The translations under genes were made by a program, and so were the position numbers. From the NCBI RefSeq assembly GCF_014647675.1, contig NZ_BMPQ01000029.1, positions 47,010 to 111,009 of the forward strand: a stretch of 64,000 bases of DNA, in the 5' to 3' direction. The notes beneath the pieces were generated by a model. That model did not search any database, was not told the DNA's origin, and saw nothing but the letters and a program-made list of their open reading frames with translations. Shown piece by piece: positions 33,515 to 41,325 of the stretch (its first letter is position 1; each line of letters opens with the position of its first letter). The stretch comes from Streptomyces flaveus (GTDB taxonomy: Bacteria; Actinomycetota; Actinomycetes; Streptomycetales; Streptomycetaceae).

Positions 33515-34150
33515 ATGGGCATCAGTTCACGGCGCGCTGCGACCGGCGCTGCCACAACTGCATTGCTTTTCTGCTTCGGGACTGCGGGTACTGCTGCCGC
33601 TGAGGAAGCGGCCGACGTCCCGGCCGTTTCTGCCGACCAGACAACGGAAATCAACGACAGACAGGGCTGGGAGGACGACACCGATCAGCCGGTTCACGAG
33701 GGGGTGAAGCCGCTCCGGTGTGACGGTCCGTCGACGTGGTACCTCATCACGTCGAAGAAGGCGTACCACATTCCGTCGTGGTGGAACGGCACCAAATTCA
33801 AGGACGGTCCGGGCGGAACGATGATGGTGTCCGTGACCAAGAGTGGCACCGTCAGCCTCGAAATCTCGGGCTCGATCGAGTGGGAGTCGAATGCGATCAT
33901 TTCCAAGGCCAAGGCTACGGTCAGCACCAAAATCACTGGCAGCGTGACCGTCACCACTGGCCACAACTACACCCACGACATCAAAAGGAACAAGTACGGC
34001 CACCTGCAGTACGGTTCGTGGGGATACAAGCTGACGTGGAAGAAGTACCGGGCCAGCGGCAACGGCTGCGACGGCGTCGAAATCGGCAGGGGTAAGGCCA
34101 CGCTTCCCACCTCCGAGACCGGCTGGAAGTACTGGGAAACCTCGACATGA
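33515..34150 (+). CDS. Secreted protein (lysogenic-conversion type)
   Basis: A 211-residue protein with a clear Sec signal peptide (basic start, hydrophobic core A-T-T-A-L-L-F-C-F-G-T-A-G, likely cut near A-A-A-E). The mature part is beta-rich, with G-T-M-M-V-S-V-T-K-S-G-T-V-S-L-E-I and T-K-I-T-G-S-V-T-V-T-T-G-H-N-Y. I recognise no family. It lies between tail and lysis genes and overlaps the next lipoprotein gene by four bases (ATGA). It is best seen as a moron that changes the lysogen's surface. Confidence 0.75.
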   Translation: MGISSRRAATGAATTALLFCFGTAGTAAAEEAADVPAVSADQTTEINDRQGWEDDTDQPVHEGVKPLRCDGPSTWYLITSKKAYHIPSWWNGTKFKDGPGGTMMVSVTKSGTVSLEISGSIEWESNAIISKAKATVSTKITGSVTVTTGHNYTHDIKRNKYGHLQYGSWGYKLTWKKYRASGNGCDGVEIGRGKATLPTSETGWKYWETST

Positions 34151-34635
34151 CCAATGTGAGCTCGCGGGCTTGGCTGGCCGGATGCGTCGCAGCGGCATCA
34201 GCGCTGCTGCTCACTTCGTGCAGTTCCGGCAGCGGGGATGACAACGCCGCCGACTCTTCTTCCTCGCCGACGCCGAGCGCCTCGCCAACGGCTCCGGGGG
34301 CGTTGGAGAAAAGGCTCACCAAACAGGCTCAGGCGGCTCTCTCCGACGTCCACAGCGGAACGATGGTCGAGGCCGGAGCGGAACGTGTGACCGACGGAAT
34401 CCACACCGAGCCCACCCTGAGCAAGGGCAAGACCTACACGCTCAACCTGGTGTGCTTCGGCAGCGGAAGCGCGCAGTTGGCATTCACCCCGGCGAGCACC
34501 GGCACGGAGACCACCGTGCCCTGCGATCAGTCAGTGGTAAAGCAGCGGATCACCGCACAAAAGCCGATTCGCATCGACGTCGACGGCACCAAGGGATCGA
34601 CCGGCGTAATCGCCTGGCAGATCGACGCAATCTGA
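34147..34635 (+). CDS. Lipoprotein (lysogenic-conversion type)
   Basis: A 162-residue protein with a lipobox L-L-T-S-C (Cys 25) after a hydrophobic stretch, then a Ser/Asp/Pro-rich linker and a small domain with two Cys (L-V-C-F-G-S-G-S and V-P-C-D-Q-S). It is co-translated with the upstream secreted protein and closed by a strong terminator, so the pair forms its own unit. Surface lipoproteins in prophages often block superinfection or DNA injection; that role here is inference only. Confidence 0.78.
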   Translation: MTNVSSRAWLAGCVAAASALLLTSCSSGSGDDNAADSSSSPTPSASPTAPGALEKRLTKQAQAALSDVHSGTMVEAGAERVTDGIHTEPTLSKGKTYTLNLVCFGSGSAQLAFTPASTGTETTVPCDQSVVKQRITAQKPIRIDVDGTKGSTGVIAWQIDAI

Positions 34636-34646
34636 GCCAGACCACA

Positions 34647-34686
34647 ACTGAGCGCCCTCCAGCATGACCTCTGGAGGGCGCTCAGT
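34647..34686 (+). terminator. Strong hairpin after the lipoprotein gene
   Basis: Perfect 16-bp stem (34647-34662 with 34671-34686) and an 8-base loop, beginning 11 bases after the lipoprotein stop. It separates the moron pair from the endolysin unit. Confidence 0.9.
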
Positions 34687-34883
34687 CTGCGCATGCCCAA
34701 TCCCAGAGCAGGCGTCTGGCGCACCGTCGCAGGTGCGGATGCTTCCTTCCGAAGGGTAGGCTGCGCCACTCGATCGAGATGCCCCTCCATCACGCTCGAG
34801 TACGCCGGTAAAGCACAAGAGGGACCGTCAGGTGGCTCCTGGCGAGCAGCGCACACGGAGGCGCGGGGGAGAAAGCGTCCGAC

Positions 34884-35753
34884 GTGGCCCAGCCACTGTC
34901 CGCAGACCAGTTCCTGGCCGTCCTCAAGAAGTCCGGCGTCCGCGTTCTCGAACACGGCAACTGGCGCACCCATAACCGCAACCACAAGGGCGCCTGGGGC
35001 CCGGTCCACGGCGTCATGATCCACCACACCGGTCCGTACTCCACGGAAGCCGGCATGGTGGAGCTCTGCCGCACCGGCTACACCTCTCTGCCCGGCCCGC
35101 TGTGCCACGGCGTCATCGACCGCTCCGGCACCGTCCACCTCGTTGGCTACGGCCGCGCCAACCACGCCGGTTCCGGAGACGACGAGGTCCTCAAGGCCGT
35201 CATCGCTGAGAAGCCCCTGCCACCGGACAACGAAGCCAACACCGACGGCAATCCGCACTTTTACGGCTTCGAGTGCATCAACACCGGCGGCGGACAGGCA
35301 TGGCCCGCAGCCCAGCTGGACGCCATGCACAAGGTCAGCGCCGCTCTGTGCCGGGTGCACGGCTGGACGGCGCGCTCGGTCATCGCGCACAAGGAGTGGC
35401 AGCCCGGCAAGCCGGACCCCTCGGGCATCGCGATGGATGGCTTCCGTACGGCAGTTGCCGGGCTCCTGAACACCAAGTCAGACCCGGACCCGGACGACGA
35501 GCCGGAGTACGCACCCTTCCCCGGCGCCGACTACTTCCGCACCGGCCGCCGCTCCACCCTGATCACCGCGATGGGCAAGCGCCTGGTCGCCGAGGGCTGC
35601 GGCAAGTACGCCAAGGGCCCCGGCCCCACCTGGACCGAGGCCGACCGCCGTTCCTACGCCGCCTGGCAGTGCAAGCTCCGCTACTCCGGCGACGACGCCG
35701 ACGGTATCCCGGGCCCCACGAGCTGGGCCAAGCTCCGCGTCCCCAAGTCCTGA
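34884..35753 (+). CDS. Endolysin, N-acetylmuramoyl-L-alanine amidase
   Basis: A 289-residue protein from a GTG start. The N-terminal Amidase_2-type domain has G-V-M-I-H-H-T-G (zinc His), the long loop N-P-H-F-Y-G-F-E-C-I-N-T-G-G-G and A-H-K-E-W-Q-P-G-K-P-D-P (second zinc His and the catalytic Lys). After an Asp/Pro linker, the C-terminal part Y-S-G-D-D-A-D-G-I-P-G-P-T-S-W-A-K-L is a peptidoglycan-binding-like domain common in Streptomyces phage endolysins. There is no signal peptide, so export should depend on the holin-like proteins just downstream. Confidence 0.92.
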   Translation: MAQPLSADQFLAVLKKSGVRVLEHGNWRTHNRNHKGAWGPVHGVMIHHTGPYSTEAGMVELCRTGYTSLPGPLCHGVIDRSGTVHLVGYGRANHAGSGDDEVLKAVIAEKPLPPDNEANTDGNPHFYGFECINTGGGQAWPAAQLDAMHKVSAALCRVHGWTARSVIAHKEWQPGKPDPSGIAMDGFRTAVAGLLNTKSDPDPDDEPEYAPFPGADYFRTGRRSTLITAMGKRLVAEGCGKYAKGPGPTWTEADRRSYAAWQCKLRYSGDDADGIPGPTSWAKLRVPKS

Positions 35754-35780
35754 CCCACGCCCCGAGAGGATCTCTGCCCC

Positions 35781-36047
35781 ATGGCCACCATCAACAGCGC
35801 GCCCAAGCTCGCCGCCGACATCGCCGAGCGCACCGTCCTTACGTATGTCGAGGCGTTCCTCGGCCTCCTCCTCGCCTCCGGCACGACCAACGTCATCACC
35901 CTGTCCGCCCTCGAGTCGGCGGCCATCGCCGCGATCCCTGCCGGCCTCGCCGTGGTCAAGGGAGCCGTCGGCTCCCTCCTCGGCCGCGCCGGTACGGCGT
36001 CGTGGCTCCCCGCCAGAACCGACCCCGCCTCCACCACCCTGAACTGA
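35781..36047 (+). CDS. Putative holin
   Basis: An 88-residue protein starting 27 bases after the endolysin. Two hydrophobic segments are visible (about residues 24-45 and 47-68), joined by a short turn, with a polar C-terminal tail. Its size, two helices and position fit a class II-like holin, which would permeabilise the membrane at lysis. Confidence 0.7.
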   Translation: MATINSAPKLAADIAERTVLTYVEAFLGLLLASGTTNVITLSALESAAIAAIPAGLAVVKGAVGSLLGRAGTASWLPARTDPASTTLN

Positions 36048-36064
36048 CCACCGGAGCAGCCGCC

Positions 36065-36310
36065 ATGCCCGACGGAGAGATCGCCCTGGAGCTCGCCGCA
36101 CTCCGCCGCGCCCTTGAAGTCGGGCTCGCGCGCATCGACGGCCAACTCGCCCTCCTGGTCCAGCGATCCGACCAGATCGACAAGGCCGTCGAGGAGCTGG
36201 ACGCCCGCGTCACCGCCCTCGAACGCACCCGGTGGCCGCTCCCCACCATCAGCACGCTGACCGGCCTTGCTGCGCTCGGCGTCGCCATCTGGTCGGCAAT
36301 GGGCCGCTGA
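36065..36310 (+). CDS. Small coiled-coil membrane protein of the lysis module
   Basis: An 81-residue protein with a long amphipathic, heptad-like helix (E-L-A-A-L-R-R-A-L-E-V-G-L-A-R-I, then D-K-A-V-E-E-L-D-A-R-V) followed by one C-terminal transmembrane helix (about 61-80). This layout recalls XhlA-type lysis accessory proteins, which interact with a holin. Role inferred from position 17 bases after the holin gene. Confidence 0.65.
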   Translation: MPDGEIALELAALRRALEVGLARIDGQLALLVQRSDQIDKAVEELDARVTALERTRWPLPTISTLTGLAALGVAIWSAMGR

Positions 36311-36359
36311 CGGCGCCGGATTACAGACCTTCACAAAGAACAAGGAGATCGGATCAACT

Positions 36360-36557
36360 ATGCCCGACCTGTTCTGGGCCAACCTGTTGATGCTCGGCTT
36401 CGCGTACGAACTGTTCACCCTGGTGGACATCGAAGACGGCAACACCTTCTCCGAGCGCGTGCGCGCCTGGTTCCGCGTCCACGCCCGTCCGGGTCGCGCG
36501 GCTTTCGCAGTCACTTGGACGAGCGTCGCCGTCTGGTTTCTGCTGCACAACTTCTGA
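36360..36557 (+). CDS. Small membrane protein at the end of the lysis module
   Basis: A 65-residue protein behind AAGGAG with two hydrophobic segments (about residues 4-20 and 48-64) around an acidic/basic middle. It is the last gene of the late operon. Similar tiny two-helix proteins close many Streptomyces phage lysis cassettes and may be a second holin or antiholin. Confidence 0.6.
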   Translation: MPDLFWANLLMLGFAYELFTLVDIEDGNTFSERVRAWFRVHARPGRAAFAVTWTSVAVWFLLHNF

Positions 36558-36560
36558 TCG

Positions 36561-37055
36561 CTACGGAACGGAAGTCCAACCGAGATCGACGGGATCCCAC
36601 GCCCACGTGAGCTTCCCCTCGGACTCCACGTACCAGCGCCCGTCCCGCGCACCTTCCGGAAGCCACACCACAGATCCCCGGATCTCCCGCGTCCCGGTAC
36701 GCCCCATCCTGAGCAACTGGGCGACGGCCTCGGCGGGCAGATCATCGGCGAGGAGTACGCGAACGCCAGACTCCTCGTCTGTCAGGGCCACGCTGAACTG
36801 TGTATGGAACAGCGGATCGGGCGGCGGGAGCTCCGCCTGCTGCCGTACCCGCTGCAGCAGGCGTCCTACTGCTTCGCGTGCGCTTGTGTCGATGGTGTCA
36901 GCGAGCTTGCTGCCCATCGCTGCGGCGACCGCTTGGACGAAGGGCGCCAGGGCCAGGGTGATGGCTACGGTCACATATGCCGAGCTGCCCGTGACACGTC
37001 GCGACACCGTGACGTCGGCAACCGGCAAGGGGAAAGCCTCAAACTCCGCTGGCAT
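36561..37055 (-). CDS. Hypothetical protein
   Basis: About 164 residues on the minus strand, converging on the lysis genes with a 3-base gap. A central Ala-rich, weakly hydrophobic helix (A-I-T-L-A-L-A-P-F-V-Q-A-V-A-A-A-M-G) is followed by L-L-Q-R-V-R-Q-Q-A and a C-terminal beta domain with G-S-V-V-W-L-P and W-Y-V-E-S-E-G-K-L-T-W-A-W-D. I recognise no family. The start is uncertain: ATG 37055 has no clear Shine-Dalgarno, and ATG 37100 is an alternative. It is probably expressed in the lysogen, since it opposes the late operon. Confidence 0.55.
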   Translation of the reverse strand: MPAEFEAFPLPVADVTVSRRVTGSSAYVTVAITLALAPFVQAVAAAMGSKLADTIDTSAREAVGRLLQRVRQQAELPPPDPLFHTQFSVALTDEESGVRVLLADDLPAEAVAQLLRMGRTGTREIRGSVVWLPEGARDGRWYVESEGKLTWAWDPVDLGWTSVP

Positions 37056-37217
37056 GTCGGCGTGTTGAGACGCCACCCGACCCCCTACAGCACGTCGCAT
37101 GGCAGCGCCCCGGGCAGAGTGCGAGTCAGATCCCGGGGCGCCGTTCCACAAAGGAAAGAGGAGCTCAGCGTATGACCCTGGTGACGGACGCGGCAAGCAG
37201 CGATCGCCGTCCGGTCA

Positions 37218-37682
37218 TCAGCCAACGGTGAGGGCGGCGAGCTGGGCGCGGAACTCCCAGGGCGCCAGCTGGTCACGCCACTTCGCGTTGATGTTGATCC
37301 CGTACTCCTCCTTGTACGACGTGAGCGGGCTGCTCGCATTCGCCCAGGCAGGCGCCGGGATCAGGAACAGGCTCGGCTGGTCTGCATCCGGGGGGAAGAC
37401 GATGAGCAGGACCGCGCGGTAGGGCTCGAGCGGGAAGTGCTTCTTGGGCATGAAGGTGTAGGAGCCTTGGGGAGGCCGGACGGCCTTGACCTGCACCTCG
37501 ATGTGGCGGCCTGCGCCCAGGTCGATCAGGAGGTCGATGCCACGGTCGTCGGCGACGGGTCGGTAGACCTGGTGGCCGAGCAGCGCGCACTGGGCGGCCG
37601 CGATCAGTTCGCCTGCGGCACCGAGTGCCTGCTTGTCACAGTTCTGCCAGTGGCCTTGAGGAAGTACACGAGAGCCGTCCAT
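37218..37682 (-). CDS. DUF4365-like protein with PD-(D/E)xK-type nuclease fold
   Basis: A 154-residue protein. It opens with G-A-A-G-E-L-I-A-A-A-Q and continues to R-G-I-D-L-L-I-D-L and H-I-E-V-Q-V-K-A-V, the D...E-x-Q-x-K arrangement of the restriction-endonuclease superfamily. A later segment, Y-R-A-V-L-L-I-V-F-P, matches the core strand of DUF4365-like proteins. It is divergent from the HTH protein at 37826 and so probably expressed in the lysogen. A defence or DNA-repair role is possible; no toxin/antitoxin partner is adjacent. Confidence 0.65.
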   Translation of the reverse strand: MDGSRVLPQGHWQNCDKQALGAAGELIAAAQCALLGHQVYRPVADDRGIDLLIDLGAGRHIEVQVKAVRPPQGSYTFMPKKHFPLEPYRAVLLIVFPPDADQPSLFLIPAPAWANASSPLTSYKEEYGININAKWRDQLAPWEFRAQLAALTVG

Positions 37683-37825
37683 CGCGCCATCATGTGGCCC
37701 TGTCGAGGACCTGGCCCAGGATCCCATCAGCTGCCGTGCAACCGTGACGCGGGCGCCCACTCGGCACTCCGCCAATTAGGCTTGACCCATCAAGTTGCAT
37801 TTATCAGCCGAGTGAAGGTGGCAAG

Positions 37826-38476
37826 GTGGCAGTGAAGCGGTTCCCCTACCTCCTGGGACACGGGGAGATCGCCTCCCTCTACGAAGTCGAACGGCAGACG
37901 TCGCAGCTGTGGAAGACCCGCGGTGTCCTCGGCGAGCCGGACATCGTCATCTCCGGCAACCCGTACTGGCTGCTCCCGACGGTCCTTGGCCTCGCCGAGG
38001 ACGGGGCGCGGGAGGTCTCCCCGGAGCGCCTCAAGGAGTACAAGGCCGGGATCGCCGACGGGTACACCGCGAACGACTCCGCTGACCTGCCGCCGATCGT
38101 CGGGCTGAAGGAGATCCCCTGGATCTTCGGCAAGAAGTACATGGACGTCTACCAATGGCGAGTCCGCCGCAGCTTCGTACCCGAGGACGCCATGATCTCC
38201 GGCTCACCTCTATGGCTCCTGGACACCGTGCTGCAGGACGCCGAGCAGCGTGGCCGAGCCATTGTGCAGGAGGGCATCGACCGGATCCGAGCGGGCGAGC
38301 GCGAGCAGATCAAGCCCCGCGGGCGGAAGCCGTCCGCCGAGCCGAAACCGACCCCTCCGCCACTGCCGGAGGCGCGGACGTTCAGGCCGGGCGAGCACAC
38401 CGCTCAGGATGTGGCGGCGTTCGCGGCGGAGCTGTTGGACTCCGGGCTCTCCCTGACCGTACGACCCAAGCGGTAG
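37826..38476 (+). CDS. Putative DNA-binding protein with duplicated MerR/AlpA-like HTH
   Basis: A 216-residue protein from a GTG behind AAGGTGG. Two related stretches are visible: G-E-I-A-S-L-Y-E-V-E-R-Q-T-S-Q-L-W-K (about 11-28) and K-E-I-P-W-I-F-G-K-K-Y-M-D-V-Y-Q-W-R (about 98-115). Each is followed by I-S-G-N-P-Y-W-L-L or I-S-G-S-P-L-W-L-L and T-V-L. This looks like an internal duplication of an excisionase/AlpA-type winged helix. A basic, Pro-rich segment and a short C-terminal helix follow. It may regulate the prophage or act as a directionality factor; the duplication is seen, the role is inferred. Confidence 0.65.
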   Translation: MAVKRFPYLLGHGEIASLYEVERQTSQLWKTRGVLGEPDIVISGNPYWLLPTVLGLAEDGAREVSPERLKEYKAGIADGYTANDSADLPPIVGLKEIPWIFGKKYMDVYQWRVRRSFVPEDAMISGSPLWLLDTVLQDAEQRGRAIVQEGIDRIRAGEREQIKPRGRKPSAEPKPTPPPLPEARTFRPGEHTAQDVAAFAAELLDSGLSLTVRPKR

Positions 38477-38568
38477 GGCGACCGGCCACCGCCCGCTCCG
38501 TCCGGTCACGCCGGCGAAGCGGCAGCGGTCGGAGCGAGGTGTCCCGTCGCCCTTCGTACGCAATGCTG

Positions 38569-39015
38569 TCAGTCGAGGTCGCCTGTCTCCACTAGATGCT
38601 CCATGAACGCAGCGGCGATCCGGGGGCGCGTGGCGTCCGGGACGGGTGTGTCCGGCAGTTCGGCCTCCAGGCCCCACTCTGTGTTGAACATGACGGCCAT
38701 GCCCTCCGGCACCACGTTGTTCCTGAGCCACACGGCGAATCTGGCCGCCGAGCCGACGGTGCAGTCTTTGACGGACACGCCTTCGGGCGACAGGAGGGCC
38801 ATGCCCTCCAGCTGTTCCTCGTCCAGGGTGATCCCGAAGTGCATCGACGAGCCGCTGACCGGCCCGTCGAAGCCCTCGTCGATGCGGATGAACTCGTCGG
38901 GGTTCCGCTCCCGCAGCTTGGATTCCAGGTCCTCGTACGTCAGGCCCCAGCTCTGTCCGTCCGGTGGGGTGAAGACGTACATGGTGCGGAGTTCTGCGAT
39001 CTCGTCCGGTTCCAT
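38569..39015 (-). CDS. Putative immunity protein for the upstream REase-fold toxin
   Basis: A 148-residue acidic protein starting 42 bases after the toxin stop, same strand, behind AGGAAG. Features include S-S-M-H-F-G-I-T-L-D-E-E-Q-L-E-G-M-A-L-L and A-A-R-F-A-V-W-L-R-N-N-V-V-P-E-G. It has no catalytic signature. Genomic order (toxin then small acidic protein) is the standard toxin/immunity arrangement, so I call it immunity; I cannot place it in a named Imm family. Confidence 0.7.
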   Translation of the reverse strand: MEPDEIAELRTMYVFTPPDGQSWGLTYEDLESKLRERNPDEFIRIDEGFDGPVSGSSMHFGITLDEEQLEGMALLSPEGVSVKDCTVGSAARFAVWLRNNVVPEGMAVMFNTEWGLEAELPDTPVPDATRPRIAAAFMEHLVETGDLD

Positions 39016-39056
39016 CGTGGCGTGGTGCTTCCTGTGCGGCGTAGCGGTGGCTTTGG

Positions 39057-40595
39057 TCAGGGAACGTAGCGGGCGTGGCCTTTGACGCCGTAGGCGGCCA
39101 TCATGATGCGCCAGTACTGAACTGAGTCCTGGTTGTTCGTGACGGTTTCGACCCCGCGCATCTCCGTGTTCCGCGGGTCGTCGAGCGCAGCGGCGTACTT
39201 CTTGAGCTCGTCGCGGTCCGACCGGTAGAGGAAGTCCTTCTTCCCCGACTCGTGGTTCTCGCGGAGTTCTTCGAGCGAGCGGTAGCAGCGCTGGTCCGGC
39301 TTGTTGACGTACTTTGCCTCGATCGCCATGCCGTCGAGATCACGGAATCCGTCCACCATCAGGGTGTTGTTCACGCTGTGCCCGGGTGGGATGTGGACTT
39401 CATACTCGGGATAACCGGCCACACGCTTCTGGTAGGCGACCTCGGCCGGCCTGCCGCCCGAGACGTCGCCCTGGCGTAGGGAGTTCAACCAGGTCTGGAA
39501 GTTCTGCTGCTCTCCGGGCATGAGCGGTGGAAAGCGCGGATCGGGTGGTGTGGCGGGGGATATCGGCTGGACGCGCGGGCCGTTAGCCGGGCGGTAGGCG
39601 ACCGGGACCAGGGTCGGGACGCGGATGAGGGGAGCCAGGAACGGGGGCAGGCCGGGCAGGAGACTGTCGTTGTCCGGCTGCGGCATCTTCACTTTGGACT
39701 TGGAGCTGTCCAGAGCGTGTGGGATCTTGCCAAGGGCAGCGATCCGCATGTCGCCCGCAATGAGGTCGTGCAGACCGCCGTCGTGGCCGTCCCCTCCGAA
39801 CCTCGGCTGCTCCCAGGGCAGGAGGAACTCGCCGGTGATCGGGTTCGAGTCCATGGGCAGCCGCTGCTTGGCAGTTTCGACGTGATCGGCGTAGGCGTCG
39901 CAGGCGTTGGCGATCATCTTGCAGGCGGTGGGCAGGTTCGCCATGAGGGTCTCGTCCTCGCCCACCTCACCGGGCGGCGGGTTCTTGCCGACGAACTTCC
40001 TGAAGAACCCCTCGACCGCGTTGGCCGTCTCACCGACCTGGTCGAGGTTGGCGGTCCTCCACGCGGTGTCGGAATCCCAGTACGCGTCATCAAGGATCCT
40101 GGCCGCGCTCCGCCAGGTCTTGGCCACGGCGCGAAGTTTGTCCGGTTGCCCGAGGAAACGCTCGTTGAAGAGGTACTGGTCAAAGCCGCTGGTCTCGCCG
40201 ACGACCTCGGGGAGGTCTTCGGCGTTGTGGCTGGCCCGCGGGGTGCAGTCAGGGCCCGCCGGTTGTGCACCGATTCCCGGACCTTGCGGGCTTTTCTCAA
40301 GGAGCTCTGCCGCGATCTTGCTTTCCCGCTTCAGGAACTCCTCGGACGACTTGAGTAGCGCGCCCGCGCCACTGGCCATCACCTGATGGGCGAACCCGGC
40401 CTTGTCGAAGACCGTCTTCACGGCTTCCTTGTACACGGTGGCGAAAGCCCGGCCCGCCGCGCCGTCGCCTGCCATGCCCCCGTTATCGCTGAGTTCCGTG
40501 GAGAGCAGGCTCAGCATGTCGTAGATCAAGTCGCGTAGCCGCACCATGGACCACGATGCGTTGACGAAGTTCGCGGTCTGATGCTGAAGATCCAA
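39057..40595 (-). CDS. Polymorphic toxin with WXG/LXG-like N-terminus and restriction-endonuclease-fold C-terminus
   Basis: About 512 residues. I chose TTG 40595 because GGGGAGG sits just before it; upstream in-frame GTG 40625 would place that sequence inside the gene. The N-terminal 100 residues are helical (F-V-N-A-S-W-S-M-V-R-L-R-D-L-I-Y) like ESX/T7SS substrates, and no signal peptide is present. A Pro-rich middle follows. The C-terminal 140 residues hold a nuclease core, M-V-D-G-F-R-D-L-D-G-M-A-I-E-A-K-Y-V (D...E-x-K), as in Tox-REase domains. It would be a DNase or RNase used against competitors, with the downstream gene giving immunity. It lies within the prophage, opposite to the phage operons. 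Confidence 0.82.
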   Translation of the reverse strand: MDLQHQTANFVNASWSMVRLRDLIYDMLSLLSTELSDNGGMAGDGAAGRAFATVYKEAVKTVFDKAGFAHQVMASGAGALLKSSEEFLKRESKIAAELLEKSPQGPGIGAQPAGPDCTPRASHNAEDLPEVVGETSGFDQYLFNERFLGQPDKLRAVAKTWRSAARILDDAYWDSDTAWRTANLDQVGETANAVEGFFRKFVGKNPPPGEVGEDETLMANLPTACKMIANACDAYADHVETAKQRLPMDSNPITGEFLLPWEQPRFGGDGHDGGLHDLIAGDMRIAALGKIPHALDSSKSKVKMPQPDNDSLLPGLPPFLAPLIRVPTLVPVAYRPANGPRVQPISPATPPDPRFPPLMPGEQQNFQTWLNSLRQGDVSGGRPAEVAYQKRVAGYPEYEVHIPPGHSVNNTLMVDGFRDLDGMAIEAKYVNKPDQRCYRSLEELRENHESGKKDFLYRSDRDELKKYAAALDDPRNTEMRGVETVTNNQDSVQYWRIMMAAYGVKGHARYVP

Positions 40596-40843
40596 CGTTC
40601 CTCCCCGTGAAGCCATGACACGCACTCAGGGGACCGTACACGGTTGCGAATGGGAGCCCCCGTGGGGGCATTGACCTGTGGCACGCGATGAGCTCCTGGG
40701 CGAACTCAGCCGCACATCTTGGGTCTCCACCGCGAATGTCCGCGCATTGATGCTCGCTCACCTGGCGCGCATCGGAGTCGTTACCTCTAGGATGACGGCT
40801 CGACATGTGTTCAGACAGTGTTGAACTGCTTGGAGTGACGCGC
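40596..40843. other. Divergent promoter region between toxin and early operon
   Basis: A 248-base gap between the minus-strand toxin and the plus-strand early genes. I see no gene. It must contain promoters for both sides, but no box is certain. Confidence 0.5.
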
Positions 40844-41245
40844 ATGTATCGACAACCTCAACTTCCGCTCGACATGTCAGAAGGCGAGCAGATCCAGCTT
40901 CGTGATGGGCCGTCGCCCAACAGGTCGTCGCTCGACGAACGCTTCGCGGCGTTCCATGCCTCGCACCCATGGATCCTCGAAGCGCTGGAAGAGCTCGCCG
41001 CACAATGGGTCGCGGAGGGTGGCGGGCAGATCGGGATCAAGGCCCTGTTCGAGCATCTGCGCTGGTCGTCGCCATACCTCGAGGGCGGCGAGCCCTTCAG
41101 GCTGAACAACAACTACACCTCGCGCTACGCGCGCCTGCTGTGCGCGCGGCATCCGGAGTGGGCGGGCGTGTTCCAGTTGCGCAGCCTGCGTACGAGTGGC
41201 GCTGAGAATTATCTCGCACTTGACGCCAGGGATCACTTGAAATAG
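40844..41245 (+). CDS. Phage early protein, possible sliding-clamp binder
   Basis: A 133-residue protein from an ATG behind GGAG, directly before the RecT gene. The N-terminus M-Y-R-Q-P-Q-L-P-L-D-M contains a weak version of the beta-clamp peptide (Q-L-x-L). The rest contains A-F-H-A-S-H-P-W-I-L-E-A-L-E-E-L-A and L-N-N-N-Y-T-S-R-Y-A-R-L-L, which I recognise from small phage proteins near recombinases but cannot name. It is probably transcribed with recT. Confidence 0.65.
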   Translation: MYRQPQLPLDMSEGEQIQLRDGPSPNRSSLDERFAAFHASHPWILEALEELAAQWVAEGGGQIGIKALFEHLRWSSPYLEGGEPFRLNNNYTSRYARLLCARHPEWAGVFQLRSLRTSGAENYLALDARDHLK

Positions 41246-41249
41246 ATTT

Positions 41250-41292
41250 TTATCAACTTCAATTGATTGCACCATGTGTTGCAGCAATTGAA
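41250..41292 (+). promoter_or_regulatory. AT-rich leader with half-site and dyad before the RecT gene
   Basis: Contains TTATCAAC (41250-41257), identical to an arm of the perfect dyad at 44519-44546, and an 8-bp inverted repeat TTCAATTG (41258-41265)/CAATTGAA (41285-41292). It is strikingly AT-rich for this genome. Best explained as operator or promoter of the recombination genes. Confidence 0.45.
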
Positions 41293-41325
41293 CGCCATTT
41301 AAGGGGCGAGATGCTTGGAGGGGAC

